Shown: piece after piece, positions 33,540-42,420 of the stretch
Numbering within the stretch: the first letter of the stretch is position 1
Layout: the number at the start of each line of letters is the position of its first letter
Source of the DNA: Streptomyces sporangiiformans
GTDB taxonomy: Bacteria; Actinomycetota; Actinomycetes; Streptomycetales; Streptomycetaceae
DNA length: 62,251 nt
Assembly: GCF_005768555.2 (NCBI RefSeq)
Contig: NZ_VCHX02000047.1
Location: 1 to 62,251, forward strand
Direction: 5' to 3'
Program-made: the position numbers and the translations under genes
Notes under the pieces: generated by a model
Database searches by the model: none
Seen by the model: the letters and a program-made list of their open reading frames with translations, nothing else
Told to the model about the DNA's origin: nothing

Positions 33540-33969
33540 GCTGGGGCAGTAGGGGAAGAGGTGGCGCAGGTGGGCACGGGCATGGCGGAGCCATTTGGCC
33601 TCGGGAGGTGTAGCCGAGTATGGCCTGCATCGTGGCGAGGGTGACCAGTCGCGTCAGAGGCGGTCTCGAGGGCGAAATACAGACGTCGCAGAGAGCCTCG
33701 TGCGTCATACGTGCGTCATCGCCACAGCTATGCGTAAGAAGCGCGCGGAGCGCGATCGATGCCCTGACCACAGGTACGCGGTGGCAGGCCGTGCCGCTGG
33801 GAGGTGCGAGTTGCCGACTTCCTCTCTCGAAGCGCCGCGGAATCGAGGGGCAACGCCAGAAGCCCCCTGACCAGCAAGCGCCAGATCAGGGAGCGTGGGG
33901 AGTCCCGAGCATCGGGCAATGTCGGAGACGGTGTGAGCGGGCTCCTGGCCCATGTGTGTCCTCATCCGG
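33540..33969. other. Gene-poor stretch inside the left edge of the accessory block
   Basis: Several short frames on both strands, with stops at irregular spacing and no recognisable domain. It looks like decayed sequence. CTAGATGATC (33529-33538) at its left edge is the reverse complement of GATCATCTAG at 46422-46431 near the right-hand end of the block. Confidence 0.4.
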
Positions 33970-35145
33970 TCATCGGTGGTGTCTGACTCCACCATCACGC
34001 GAAGAGACATCGCTCACCAGATGCCGCCCGACGATCTCCTTCATGATTTCGGTGGTGCCCCCGTAAATGGTGGTGACACGGGCGTCGGCGTAGGCCCGGG
34101 CGATCGGGTACTCGCGCATGTACCCGTAGCCGCCGTGCAGTTGGAGACAGCGGTTGATGACGCGGTTCTGCAGTTCGGTGGCCCACCACTTCGCCTTGGC
34201 GGCGTCGACGGCGGTCAGCGTGCCCGTGTTGAGGGCGAGTACACACTGGTCCAGGTAGGCACGGGTGACGTCGATCTCTGTCGACAGCTCGGCGAGCGTG
34301 AACCTCGTGTTCTGGAAGTCCGCGACAGGCCGGCCGAAGGCTCGCCGTTCCCCGGTATACGCGAGCGTCCAGGACAGGGCGGCCTCGGCCGCGGCCAGGC
34401 CGTAGTACGCGATGGACATGCGCTCCTTGGGCAGCCGCTGCATTAGGTGCCGGAGTCCGGCGCCTTCGGTGCCCAGCAGGTTCTCCGCCGGTACGCGTAC
34501 GTCGTCGAAGAACAGCTCGGACACGTCCTCACCGCGCTGCCCGAGCTTGTCCAGGCAGCGGCCCCGCGTGAACCCGGGCATCCCGTCCTGGACGAGGAAC
34601 AGGCTGAACTCACGTTCCCGGGTGCGTGCGACGGTCACCACGACGTTGGCGTGCGCGCCGCCGGTGATGAACGTCTTGCTGCCGGTCAGGACCCAGTGGC
34701 CGCCCTGGCTCACCGCCGTGGTCCTGATACCGCGCAGGTCGCTGCCGGCCTCGGGCTCGGTCATGGCGATGGCGCTGCGGAGTTCACCCGAGCAGAGACC
34801 GGGCAGCCATCGACGTTTCTGTTCGTCTGTACCGAGGTCTGCCAGATATGGTGCGACGAGATCGTCGAAGCCGCCGAACGCGGCGTTCACCGCCGCCGCG
34901 CCCACCCTGGCGAGCTCGTCGATGAGCACACAGCGGAACCTGTAGTCGCCCGTGCCTCCGCCGCCGTACTCCTCGGGCACCGCGAGGCCGAGCAGTCCCA
35001 GGCCGCCTGCCTTGGTCATCAGCTTCGGGTCGATGCGGCCCGCCTGCTCCCATTCCTCCACGTGCGGGGCGATCTCGCGGTCGACGAAGTCGCGGACCAT
35101 GGACCGGAAGTCCTCGTGGTCGTCGGTGAACAGTGAGGATCGCAT
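33970..35145 (-). CDS. Acyl-CoA dehydrogenase family protein
   Basis: A 391-residue acyl-CoA dehydrogenase. Motifs are VPEEYGGGGTGDYRFR, IAMTEPEAGSDLRG, the GSKTFITGG strand, RRAFGRPVADFQNTRF and the C-terminal LHGGYGYMREYPIARAYADA followed by TTIYGGTTEIMKEIVG. The sequence points to the short/medium or isovaleryl-like branch; the substrate is not resolved. ATG 35145 starts MRSSLFTDDHEDF. It lies 200 bp behind the MFS gene and may have its own promoter in that gap. Confidence 0.9.
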   Translation of the reverse strand: MRSSLFTDDHEDFRSMVRDFVDREIAPHVEEWEQAGRIDPKLMTKAGGLGLLGLAVPEEYGGGGTGDYRFRCVLIDELARVGAAAVNAAFGGFDDLVAPYLADLGTDEQKRRWLPGLCSGELRSAIAMTEPEAGSDLRGIRTTAVSQGGHWVLTGSKTFITGGAHANVVVTVARTREREFSLFLVQDGMPGFTRGRCLDKLGQRGEDVSELFFDDVRVPAENLLGTEGAGLRHLMQRLPKERMSIAYYGLAAAEAALSWTLAYTGERRAFGRPVADFQNTRFTLAELSTEIDVTRAYLDQCVLALNTGTLTAVDAAKAKWWATELQNRVINRCLQLHGGYGYMREYPIARAYADARVTTIYGGTTEIMKEIVGRHLVSDVSSRDGGVRHHR

Positions 35146-35347
35146 ACGGCATCGCCTCGTATCGGGGGCAAGGGGGAAGGGACGGCTGCGGGATGCCGCT
35201 ACGCGTAGTGGCGGTGGATCGCGGAGGCAACGCGGGCGGGCTTCTACGTGCCCTCCACTTCGATGGTGTAGGGCAGGCGAATCTCTACGCTGTTGCCCTT
35301 CTGACAGGGACGTTGGCTGGACAGACCCGTTCCTGGCAGGCGGGCGG

Positions 35348-36598
35348 TCAGCCGGTCTGTTGCTGTGGCAGGCGGTGGCCGCCGCTCGGGGTCCGGTGTC
35401 GGGCGGTCAGTGCCAGTCCCGCGGCCATGACGATCGCGGCGGCGCCGAGCAGCCCGACTGCGGTGGCCAGGCCGCCGACTGCGCTGGAGAGGGCGAGCAG
35501 CACCAGCGGGCAGAGGAACGCGCCGATGAAGAACGCGGCGGTCCACAGTCCGGTGCCGCGACCTCGGTCGGCGAACTCGAGCTTCGACATGGCGATGGTG
35601 AGCATGGACGGCAGCAGCAGGCCGGTGCCGAAGCAGTTGGCGACAGCGCCGATGATCAGCACCACAGGGTTGCCCGCGAAAGCGATCACGGCGAATCCGG
35701 CGGCGCAGATGGCGAAGATTACGGGCAGCATGAGCTCAGCGGATCGGCGCAGACGTGTGAAAGTGATCGCGCCGGCCACGGTGGCGGCGCTCGCGACGGC
35801 GGTGGCCAGCCCGATCATGCCCGGGTTCTTCACGCCCAGGCCGTCCATCAGGAACGCCATCTCCACCGGGACGGCGTAGAACACCACACCGCCGAAGACG
35901 GAGATGGCGCAGATTCCCAGCAGCGGTCGCCACGGGTAGGGACGGTTTCCCGCATCGGCGGTGGCCTCGGTCTCGGCCGAGCCGGTGGGCTTGGGCAGGA
36001 AGGCGGCCATGGCTGGGGCGAGTAGCAGGCTGACGGCGTAGATCCAGAACGGCGCCCGCCAGCCGGCGGAGCCGACCGCGCCTCCGATGACGAAGAACGC
36101 GGTCGCCGAGGCGGAGGCGCACATCGTCTGCAGCGCCAGATACCGGTCCCGGACGCGGCCGGAGTAGTAGTCGCCGATCAGCGTGGTGCAGCAGGTCAGG
36201 ATGGCGGCCTCGGTGACTCCGACCAGGGCGCGGCTGGCGATGATGCCGGGCAGCGAGTCGAGCCACAGCGGGGTGGTGCCGAACACCGCGTACAGCACGG
36301 TCGCGACCACGAGCAGGCGCTTGCGTCCGAGCCGGTCCACGATGACGCCCGCGAAGGGTGCCAGCAGCGCCAGCGAGAGGGCCGGTGCGGTGAGGGCCAG
36401 CGCGACCAGCGCCTCGACGCCGGGCACGGCGGCGAAGTGGGCCTGCATCCTCGGCAGCACCGGGGCGATGAGGATGGCACCCATGACCGGCAGGCAGCTG
36501 CCGGCCATCAGGAGGAAGACGCGCACCAGGTGGGCAGGGCCGGACGGTCTCTGCTCTGCAGGGGCGGTGCCGACTGCTGCGGCTACGGATTCGGACAT
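35348..36598 (-). CDS. MFS transporter
   Basis: A 416-residue major facilitator with twelve predicted membrane segments. The motif A-like loop GVIVDRLGRKRLLVVATVLY between TM2 and TM3 is clear, and the first helix reads LVRVFLLMAGSCLPVMGAIL. ATG 36598 has GGAG 8 nt upstream; the in-frame ATG at 36637 lacks one. Its place between P450 and acyl-CoA dehydrogenase genes suggests uptake or export of the compound handled by the block. Confidence 0.88.
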   Translation of the reverse strand: MSESVAAAVGTAPAEQRPSGPAHLVRVFLLMAGSCLPVMGAILIAPVLPRMQAHFAAVPGVEALVALALTAPALSLALLAPFAGVIVDRLGRKRLLVVATVLYAVFGTTPLWLDSLPGIIASRALVGVTEAAILTCCTTLIGDYYSGRVRDRYLALQTMCASASATAFFVIGGAVGSAGWRAPFWIYAVSLLLAPAMAAFLPKPTGSAETEATADAGNRPYPWRPLLGICAISVFGGVVFYAVPVEMAFLMDGLGVKNPGMIGLATAVASAATVAGAITFTRLRRSAELMLPVIFAICAAGFAVIAFAGNPVVLIIGAVANCFGTGLLLPSMLTIAMSKLEFADRGRGTGLWTAAFFIGAFLCPLVLLALSSAVGGLATAVGLLGAAAIVMAAGLALTARHRTPSGGHRLPQQQTG

Positions 36599-37042
36599 GC
36601 TGAAACTCCATTCCGCTGGGGCGATGGGGGGTGGCAAGACTTTGCCGTCGCGCCGGGGGGCGACTCGGCCGTCAAGGCGGCTGTCGGTCTTCAGAGCCGG
36701 ACATCCGGCGTGGAGGTGTGGGAATCAGAGATGACTGGGAGCCAACCCACGTGGACGTTCGGATTCCATGCGGCCGATAATCCGGAAGGGGTCATCTGTC
36801 CCATAGATGCCCTCACCAGAGGGCCGGGGCTTCACGCGAGGGATGGTAGTGATTGCAGTGTTCCGACCGGTTGTCCGAGCGACCCGGTTGCGGAGCATGG
36901 GGTCTGGGCGATTCCTTGGGTTTCGAAGGCGGGCACGCCCTTCAGCAGCTGGCTCGGCCTCGACGGTGCGAGGGCGGACCGTAGCGGCGATGCCTGCCTT
37001 CGTGGTGGTCGGCGTCCGGGAGGGACACTCGGCTGCCGAACG
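36599..37042. other. 444-bp intergenic region upstream of the MFS gene
   Basis: It separates the P450 stop from the MFS start on the same strand, so the MFS gene probably has its own promoter here. TCATCTGTCCCATAGATG around 36792-36809 is a loose dyad. No gene is visible in it. Confidence 0.35.
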
Positions 37043-38233
37043 TCAGAGCACGACGTCGAGTCGGGCCGGGCGGCGGATCATGACCAGGCCCTCAGGCGGC
37101 TCGCGGTGGTAGCCGGGAGCGAGCCGCAGTTCGGGGAAGCGGTCCAGCAACTGCTCCAGGACGACGCGGGCCTGAAGTCGGGCCAGCGGCGCGCCGAGGC
37201 AGGTGTGGATGCCGTATCCGAAGGTCATGGTGGTGGCCTGTCCCATGGGCCGGTCCAGCGAGTAGTCCGCGGCGTCGGCGCCCCAGGCCCGTTCGTCCCA
37301 GTTGGCGGACTGGAGGCTGACGGCGAGGCGGTCGCCGGGCTTCACGGGACAGCCGGAGATCTCCTGTTCCTGCGTGACCGTACGCAGCACGTACTGCAGG
37401 GGCGCGTCGTGGCGCAGTGACTCCTCGATCGCGGCGGGGACGAGCGACCGGTCGGCGATGAGGCGTTCCCAGCGGGTGCGGTCGACGAGCAGCTCGTGGA
37501 GCAGATTGGTGATCAGACTGGCGGTGGTGTCCGTGCCGGCCAGGATCAGCTGGAAGGAGTGGATGACGGCCTCTACCGGGGTGAGCGGTGTCTCGCCGTC
37601 GGCGGGGTGCGCGAGACCGTCCAGGACGTCCGCCCCGGTGGGCGGGGCGGCGGCGCGGGCGGCGAGCTGCTCTCCGAGATAGCCGGTGAGGGCCAGGAAC
37701 TCCGGCATGTCGGTGCGGAGTTCGGGGAGGATGTCGTCGATCGCATCGGCCCACTGGTGCAGACGCTCCCAGTCCTGCTCCGGCAGACCGAGGAAGGCGT
37801 ACACGACCCGGGTCGGGATCTGACGGGCCAGGTCGGTGTAGATCTCGGCCTTCTGACCGGGCTGCCAGGCATCCAGGACATCGGCCACGATCTCACGCAC
37901 GCGCGGTTCCTGCGCGCGGAGCCGGGCCGGAGCGAACCAGCGCCTGAGACGCCCGCGCAGCGCCGTGTGGTAGGGCGGGTCCGCCATGGTGATCGGAACC
38001 GCGGGGAGGTCGGCCGTCCTGGTGCCGCCTTCCAGGGCGAAGTTGTCGACGGACGGGTATGTCTCGTGGTCGGTGAGCACGTCCCGTGCGTCCTCGTGGC
38101 GGGCGAGGAAGTGCACACCGGGGCGAGGCTGGGACACCGGGCAGCGGTCACGGGCTTCGGCGAGCCGGGCCGCGGGATCGGCGTGGTGGGCAGGATCGAT
38201 CGGATCGTAGGGGGCGTGGTGCGGGTGAGCCAT
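37043..38233 (-). CDS. Cytochrome P450
   Basis: A 396-residue bacterial class I P450. The I-helix LILAGTDTTASLITNLLHE, the K-helix EESLR and the haem loop FGYGIHTCLGAPLARLQ with the Cys ligand are intact. ATG 38233 has AAGGA 8 nt upstream. It is the last gene of a compact operon with ferredoxin and ferredoxin reductase, so its electron chain is complete. The substrate is probably a small aromatic compound, judging by the linked resorcinol-type genes; this is inference. Confidence 0.93.
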   Translation of the reverse strand: MAHPHHAPYDPIDPAHHADPAARLAEARDRCPVSQPRPGVHFLARHEDARDVLTDHETYPSVDNFALEGGTRTADLPAVPITMADPPYHTALRGRLRRWFAPARLRAQEPRVREIVADVLDAWQPGQKAEIYTDLARQIPTRVVYAFLGLPEQDWERLHQWADAIDDILPELRTDMPEFLALTGYLGEQLAARAAAPPTGADVLDGLAHPADGETPLTPVEAVIHSFQLILAGTDTTASLITNLLHELLVDRTRWERLIADRSLVPAAIEESLRHDAPLQYVLRTVTQEQEISGCPVKPGDRLAVSLQSANWDERAWGADAADYSLDRPMGQATTMTFGYGIHTCLGAPLARLQARVVLEQLLDRFPELRLAPGYHREPPEGLVMIRRPARLDVVL

Positions 38234-38243
38234 GGTGACGTCC

Positions 38244-39374
38244 TTACGCACGGGCTGGGGCAGGGGCGGGAACCCCGGCGCCGAGTCGCTTGAGTTTGAT
38301 GACGGGGAGGCGGTGGTTGACGGCGACGGCTGTGGCCGTGCCCCCGTCGTGGTGCCATTGGAGGAGCACGCTGCGGTCGCTCACCGAGCCGGCGAGGATG
38401 TCGGGGGCCCCGGTGAGCGGCAGTTCGCCGCTGATCTTGATGTCGAGTCCGGACTGCTCGGTCCAGAAGTACGGGTCCGGTCGGTACGGCCGCGCCGACG
38501 CGCCCCGCAGCAGGCCGACCGCGGCTGCCCGGCCCTGCTCGACAGCGTTGGTCCAGTGGGGAGTTCGGCGTCCCTGCCGTGACACGACGTCACCGGCGGC
38601 GACCACGCCGGGAGCGACGCGGCAGCACGCGTCGGCGATCAGGCCACCGCCGGCGTCCAGCGGAAGGCCGGAGTCCCTCAGCCATTCGGTGTTCGGCACG
38701 TCGCCCACCGCGCACACGATCACGTCGGCCTCCAGGACCGACTCGCCGCAGCGCACGCGGTGTTCGCCCACCATGGTGACGCCGTCCGGCGCAACACGGA
38801 CACGTATGCCGTGGTCCCGCGCGGCCTCGACGGCGAGATCGGCCAGCCACGGCCCGAGCAGCCTGAGCAGCGGCGGGACGAGGTCGACCACGGTGACCTC
38901 CAAGCCGAGTGCGCGGCAGGTCGTGGCGACCTCCATGCCGAGGAAGCCGCCGCCCAGCACGATGGCGCTGCGGGCCGTGGCCAGCCGGGAGGCGAGGGCC
39001 TCGGCGTCGTCCAGGGTGCGCACCACCAGGTCGGCGCCGCCAGTCAGGCGGCGTGCCCTTGCCCCGGTGGCGACGACCAGCCCGTCGTACGGCACCTCGG
39101 CACCGTCGGCCAGCGCCACCGTGCGGCCGCGGGCGTCCAGCCGTACGGCCCGCGCCCCAGTACGGAACTCGATGTCCTCGCCCGGCGCGGGGAGCAGGGC
39201 CGATTCCGCGGGTTCCCGGCCGGCGAGGACGCCCTTGGACAGCGGGACGCGGGAGTAGGGCTGGTGAGGTTCTTCGGACAGGACGGTCACCTGTCCGTCG
39301 AAGCCCTCGGCCCGGAGGCTCTCCGCCGCCGTCAGCGCGGCGATGGACCCGCCGACGACAACTATCCGCCTCAC
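38244..39374 (-). CDS. FAD/NAD(P)H ferredoxin reductase
   Basis: A 376-residue putidaredoxin-reductase-like flavoprotein. It has the FAD-binding IVVVGGSIAALTAAESLR, the NAD-binding SAIVLGGGFLGMEVATTC and the C-terminal GVVAAGDVV motif. The GTG at 39374 overlaps the ferredoxin stop by 4 bp, which decides the start. It should pass electrons from NAD(P)H to the ferredoxin and on to the P450, whose start is 10 nt downstream. Confidence 0.92.
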   Translation of the reverse strand: MRRIVVVGGSIAALTAAESLRAEGFDGQVTVLSEEPHQPYSRVPLSKGVLAGREPAESALLPAPGEDIEFRTGARAVRLDARGRTVALADGAEVPYDGLVVATGARARRLTGGADLVVRTLDDAEALASRLATARSAIVLGGGFLGMEVATTCRALGLEVTVVDLVPPLLRLLGPWLADLAVEAARDHGIRVRVAPDGVTMVGEHRVRCGESVLEADVIVCAVGDVPNTEWLRDSGLPLDAGGGLIADACCRVAPGVVAAGDVVSRQGRRTPHWTNAVEQGRAAAVGLLRGASARPYRPDPYFWTEQSGLDIKISGELPLTGAPDILAGSVSDRSVLLQWHHDGGTATAVAVNHRLPVIKLKRLGAGVPAPAPARA

Positions 39375-39565
39375 GGCTGTACCTTCAGCGCCGCGACGGG
39401 GCACACCCGTACGGCGGCGGCGACGGCCCTCTCGTCCTCCGGGGCCACATCCTCGTGGGTCAGGTGCAGCTCGCCCTCGTCGTCCAGCCGGAAGACCTCG
39501 GGCGCGGTCTGCTCACACAGCCCGTGCCCCTCACAACGGTCGAAGTCCACCACGATCCTGGACAT
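39371..39565 (-). CDS. P450-type small ferredoxin
   Basis: A 64-residue ferredoxin. The ligand pattern C-EGHGL-C near residues 11-17 and VCPVAAL near residue 55 gives three Cys with His in the fourth position, typical of the 3Fe-4S ferredoxins that serve actinobacterial P450s. It sits 1 nt behind the truncated P450 and is coupled to the reductase. Confidence 0.93.
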   Translation of the reverse strand: MSRIVVDFDRCEGHGLCEQTAPEVFRLDDEGELHLTHEDVAPEDERAVAAAVRVCPVAALKVQP

Positions 39566-39566
39566 C

Positions 39567-39812
39567 TCACTGGCCTTCCGTGCGTACTCTGACGGGCAGC
39601 GAAGCCATGCCCCGGATGACGTTGTCGAGCTGGTCGGCCGGAGCCGCGCGGACGTGGTCGTAGCGGGGAAGGCCCCAGGCGTCGTATGTGGTCAGCCGTA
39701 CCGAGGGGCCGACTTCCCGGAGCTCGCCCAGCGGCGCGGGGTACGGGTCGTGCAGGACGTCGTCGGCGAACAGGCCGACGTCGGAGGTGGGTAGAGGCGA
39801 TGTCGCATGCAT
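39567..39812 (-). pseudogene. Cytochrome P450 with internal deletion
   Basis: The 81-residue frame begins MHATSPLPTSDVGLFADDVL then HDPYPAPLGELREVGPSVRL and LPRYDHVRAA, a P450 N terminus. It then jumps to PADQLDNVIRGMASLPVRV, a P450 C terminus. About 300 residues with the I-helix and haem Cys are missing while the frame is kept. ATG 39812 has AAGGAGAG 7 nt upstream. The in-frame deletion would preserve translation into the ferredoxin gene. Confidence 0.8.
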
Positions 39813-39915
39813 CGACAACTCTCCTTCGAGTTGCTCGGGCCACGACGGAGCTCCGGACGTGGGAGAGGGCCTGAGCCGTCGGCACGAGGGTGTGGGAAGC
39901 GAAGAGAGCGAACCT

Positions 39916-39956
39916 GTGTGAGTCAACACTCACACTTGTGGTGAGCATGAGCTCAC
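39916..39956. promoter_or_regulatory. Two operator-like palindromes before the P450 operon
   Basis: GTGTGAGT-CAAC-ACTCACAC (39916-39935) is a perfect palindrome with 8-bp arms. Next to it GTGAGC-ATGA-GCTCAC (39941-39956) has 6-bp arms. They lie about 105 bp before the P450 operon and match the words at 40709-40769 on the other side of the TetR gene. Confidence 0.65.
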
Positions 39957-40016
39957 AACCACTCGTGCCGCGTCAAGCCCTGTGCGAGCACTGGTGCGCA
40001 ACGGCGAGCCAGGAGG

Positions 40017-40664
40017 TCAGTGGCCGTCCGGGGTGCCGAGGAGGTAGGAGATGACGGCGGTCTGGAGGTGACTGCGCAGCTCGTTCCAGGGCAGTGGGCG
40101 GTCGGATTCGAGGAACTCGCCCTGGGTGACGCGGTGCGCGATCGTGGCGTAGACCAGACGGAAGGCGAAGTCCAGCGCGGCCGCGGGATCCGGGTGCGCG
40201 ACGGGGATGTGACGCAGAGCCTCGGCGAAATTGCGGTTGCCCTCGACGCTGACGCGCGAGCCCTCGACCCGTACCGCTTCGTGCCGGGTGCCGAGCAGCA
40301 GGAAGACACGGAGCAGGCCCTCGTGTGCGTGGAAGGCGTCGGTGATGGCGCCGACCGCCTCTGCGATCGCCACGGCCGGATCGCGCAGGAGGCGCAACCG
40401 CTCCATGGACACGCGCTGCGTGATCTCGGCCTGGAGGTTTTCGGTGAAGGCGTGCTGGATGGCCAGCAGGAGTCCTTCCTTGTCGCCGAACCGGCGGTAG
40501 ATGCTGCCGACCGCCATGCCGGCCCGCTCGGCGACCGCGGCCACGGTCAGCGCGTCCGCTCCGCCCTCTTCGAGCAGCGCGTACCCGGCCTGAGTGAGGT
40601 CCTGTTGCGAACGGCGACTGCCTTCCCGGAGGGCGGCAGGCCTGCGGGTGTGGGACTCGGTCAT
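40017..40664 (-). CDS. TetR-family regulator (RolR-like by context)
   Basis: A 215-residue TetR protein with the N-terminal HTH QAGYALLEEGGADALTVAAV then AERAGMAVGSIYRRFGDKEG. It lies between the P450 operon and the hydroxyquinol-type operon, both of which have GTGTGA(A/G)T palindromes upstream. In Corynebacterium glutamicum the resorcinol cluster is controlled by a TetR protein (RolR) in the same position relative to the hydroxylase. Here one regulator may govern both operons. Confidence 0.88.
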   Translation of the reverse strand: MTESHTRRPAALREGSRRSQQDLTQAGYALLEEGGADALTVAAVAERAGMAVGSIYRRFGDKEGLLLAIQHAFTENLQAEITQRVSMERLRLLRDPAVAIAEAVGAITDAFHAHEGLLRVFLLLGTRHEAVRVEGSRVSVEGNRNFAEALRHIPVAHPDPAAALDFAFRLVYATIAHRVTQGEFLESDRPLPWNELRSHLQTAVISYLLGTPDGH

Positions 40665-40708
40665 CTGCGCAGCTTATCGACCGGGCCCTTGACGTCCATG
40701 TTGCCGTC

Positions 40709-40769
40709 GTGTGAATCTCACTTCACTCAAAGTGTGAATCCGAATTCACATGGAGCTGCGAATTCACAC
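40709..40769. promoter_or_regulatory. Operator-like palindromes before the monooxygenase operon and TetR gene
   Basis: Two 20-bp imperfect palindromes, GTGTGAAT-N4-CTTCACTC (40709-40728) and GTGTGAAT-N4-ATTCACAT (40732-40751), and a half-site ATTCACAC (40762-40769) lie between the divergent genes. They share the word and spacing of the sites at 39916. The consensus is GTGTGA(A/G)T-N4-A(T/C)TCACAC. Confidence 0.65.
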
Positions 40770-40863
40770 GAAGCTGCGGCGTGCACCGCACGGTCGAGCC
40801 GCACCCCTCTCGTTCCCACCACGACCCCTCGCAACGGCGCGGGGCTGTTCCTGGAGGTGTTTC

Positions 40864-42420
40864 ATGGCTCCGCTCTATGACATCGCCGTCGTCGGCTACG
40901 GTCCGACCGGACTCACCGCGGCGTCCCTGCTCGGCCGGCTCGGCCACCGGGTGGTGGTCTGCGAACGCTGGCCGGCTCTGTACGGGCTGCCCCGGCTCAC
41001 CCACATCGACGACGAGACCGCCCGGACCGTCCAGGCGGCCGGCGATGTCGACGAGGCGCTGCGGGACTCGTCCCCGTGCGAGTACCTGTGGGTCAACGGC
41101 AAGGGCGAGACGCTGGTGCGCATCCCTGCGACCCCCGACGGCCCGATGGGATACCCGGACCACATCTCCATGTACCAGCCGGACGTGGAGCAGGCGATCG
41201 ACAAGCGGTTGCGCGGTTACGGCACGGTCGACGTCCGCCAGGGCTGGGCGGTCACCGGACTCGACCAGGACGACGACGGCGTCACCCTGCGCCTGTGCGG
41301 CTGGAACGCCGAGACAAGCTGTGCGGATGGTCCGCGTGACGAGGTCCGGGCCCGCTATGTGATCGCCGCCGACGGCAGCCGCAGTGGGGTGCGGGACCTG
41401 CTCGGCGTGGAGCGCGAGGATCTCGGGTTCAACGAGAGTTGGGTCAACATCGACACCGAGTGGCTGCGCCCACAGCCACCGGAGTTCGCCTACGGCACCC
41501 AGTACTGCGATCCCGCGCGCGGGCACATGACCATCAACATCGGCACAACCCGCCAGCGCTTCGAGTTCGCCGTGCTGCCGGGCGAGTCCCGGGAGGAGAT
41601 GACCGCCCCGGAAACCGCCTGGCGGCTGCTGCGGGAGTACCACGACCTGGGCCCGGACGACGTGCGGATCACCCGGCAGCTGGTCTACGGCTTCGAGGCC
41701 CGCATCGCCACCCGCTGGCGCACCGGCAGGGTCTTCCTGACCGGCGACGCCGCCCACACCATGCCCCCGTACCTCGGCCAGGGCGCGTGCAGCGGCATCC
41801 GTGACGCCACCAACCCCGCCTGGAAACTCCACCTCGTCCTCGGCGGCCTGGCGCCCGACGCGCTCCTGGACACCTACGAGAGCGAGCGCCGCCCGCACGT
41901 CACCGCCCTCACCCACGCGGCGATCGGCCTCGGCAAGGTCGCCAACACGCACGACACCGAGGCCGCGGCTGCCCGGGACGCGGCCTTCTTCGCCGGCAAA
42001 GTACCCCCGCCGCCCCCGTTCCCGCCGCTGAGCGGCGGAGTGCTGCGCAAGGGAGCCGGCACGCCGGCCGGCACCCTCACCCCACAGGGCCGCATCCGTC
42101 TGCCCGACGGAAGCCCCGGACGCCTCGACGACCTGACCGGATACGGCTTCACCCTCGTCACCGCCGAGGATGCCACCACCGCCCTCGGGCCGGAGCGGCT
42201 CGCCCGGCTGGAGCGCCTGGGCTGCGCCGTGGTCGCCCTCGACACGGTCGACGACCTCGACGGACGGCACCGGGAGTACCTCCAACTGCTCGGCGCGGTC
42301 GCCTACCTGGCACGCCCCGACTTCGTGCTGTTCGGTACGGCAGCCGACACCACGGACCTCGGCGCGCTCGTGGACGACCTGGACGACGCACTGTCCGGCA
42401 CGGCCAAGGCGGTCGCATGA
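40864..42420 (+). CDS. FAD-dependent phenol hydroxylase (MhpA/resorcinol-hydroxylase-like)
   Basis: A 518-residue group A flavin monooxygenase: IAVVGYGPTGLTAASLLGRL at the N terminus, the DG motif YVIAADGSRSGVRDLLG, and the GD motif VFLTGDAAHTMPPYLGQGAC followed by SGIRDATNPAWKL. Closest in type to 3-(3-hydroxyphenyl)propionate hydroxylase and resorcinol hydroxylase. ATG 40864 has GGAGG 6 nt upstream; the open frame upstream crosses the operators and is not coding. It should hydroxylate a resorcinol-like ring towards hydroxyquinol. Overlaps the next gene by 4 bp. Confidence 0.9.
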   Translation: MAPLYDIAVVGYGPTGLTAASLLGRLGHRVVVCERWPALYGLPRLTHIDDETARTVQAAGDVDEALRDSSPCEYLWVNGKGETLVRIPATPDGPMGYPDHISMYQPDVEQAIDKRLRGYGTVDVRQGWAVTGLDQDDDGVTLRLCGWNAETSCADGPRDEVRARYVIAADGSRSGVRDLLGVEREDLGFNESWVNIDTEWLRPQPPEFAYGTQYCDPARGHMTINIGTTRQRFEFAVLPGESREEMTAPETAWRLLREYHDLGPDDVRITRQLVYGFEARIATRWRTGRVFLTGDAAHTMPPYLGQGACSGIRDATNPAWKLHLVLGGLAPDALLDTYESERRPHVTALTHAAIGLGKVANTHDTEAAAARDAAFFAGKVPPPPPFPPLSGGVLRKGAGTPAGTLTPQGRIRLPDGSPGRLDDLTGYGFTLVTAEDATTALGPERLARLERLGCAVVALDTVDDLDGRHREYLQLLGAVAYLARPDFVLFGTAADTTDLGALVDDLDDALSGTAKAVA

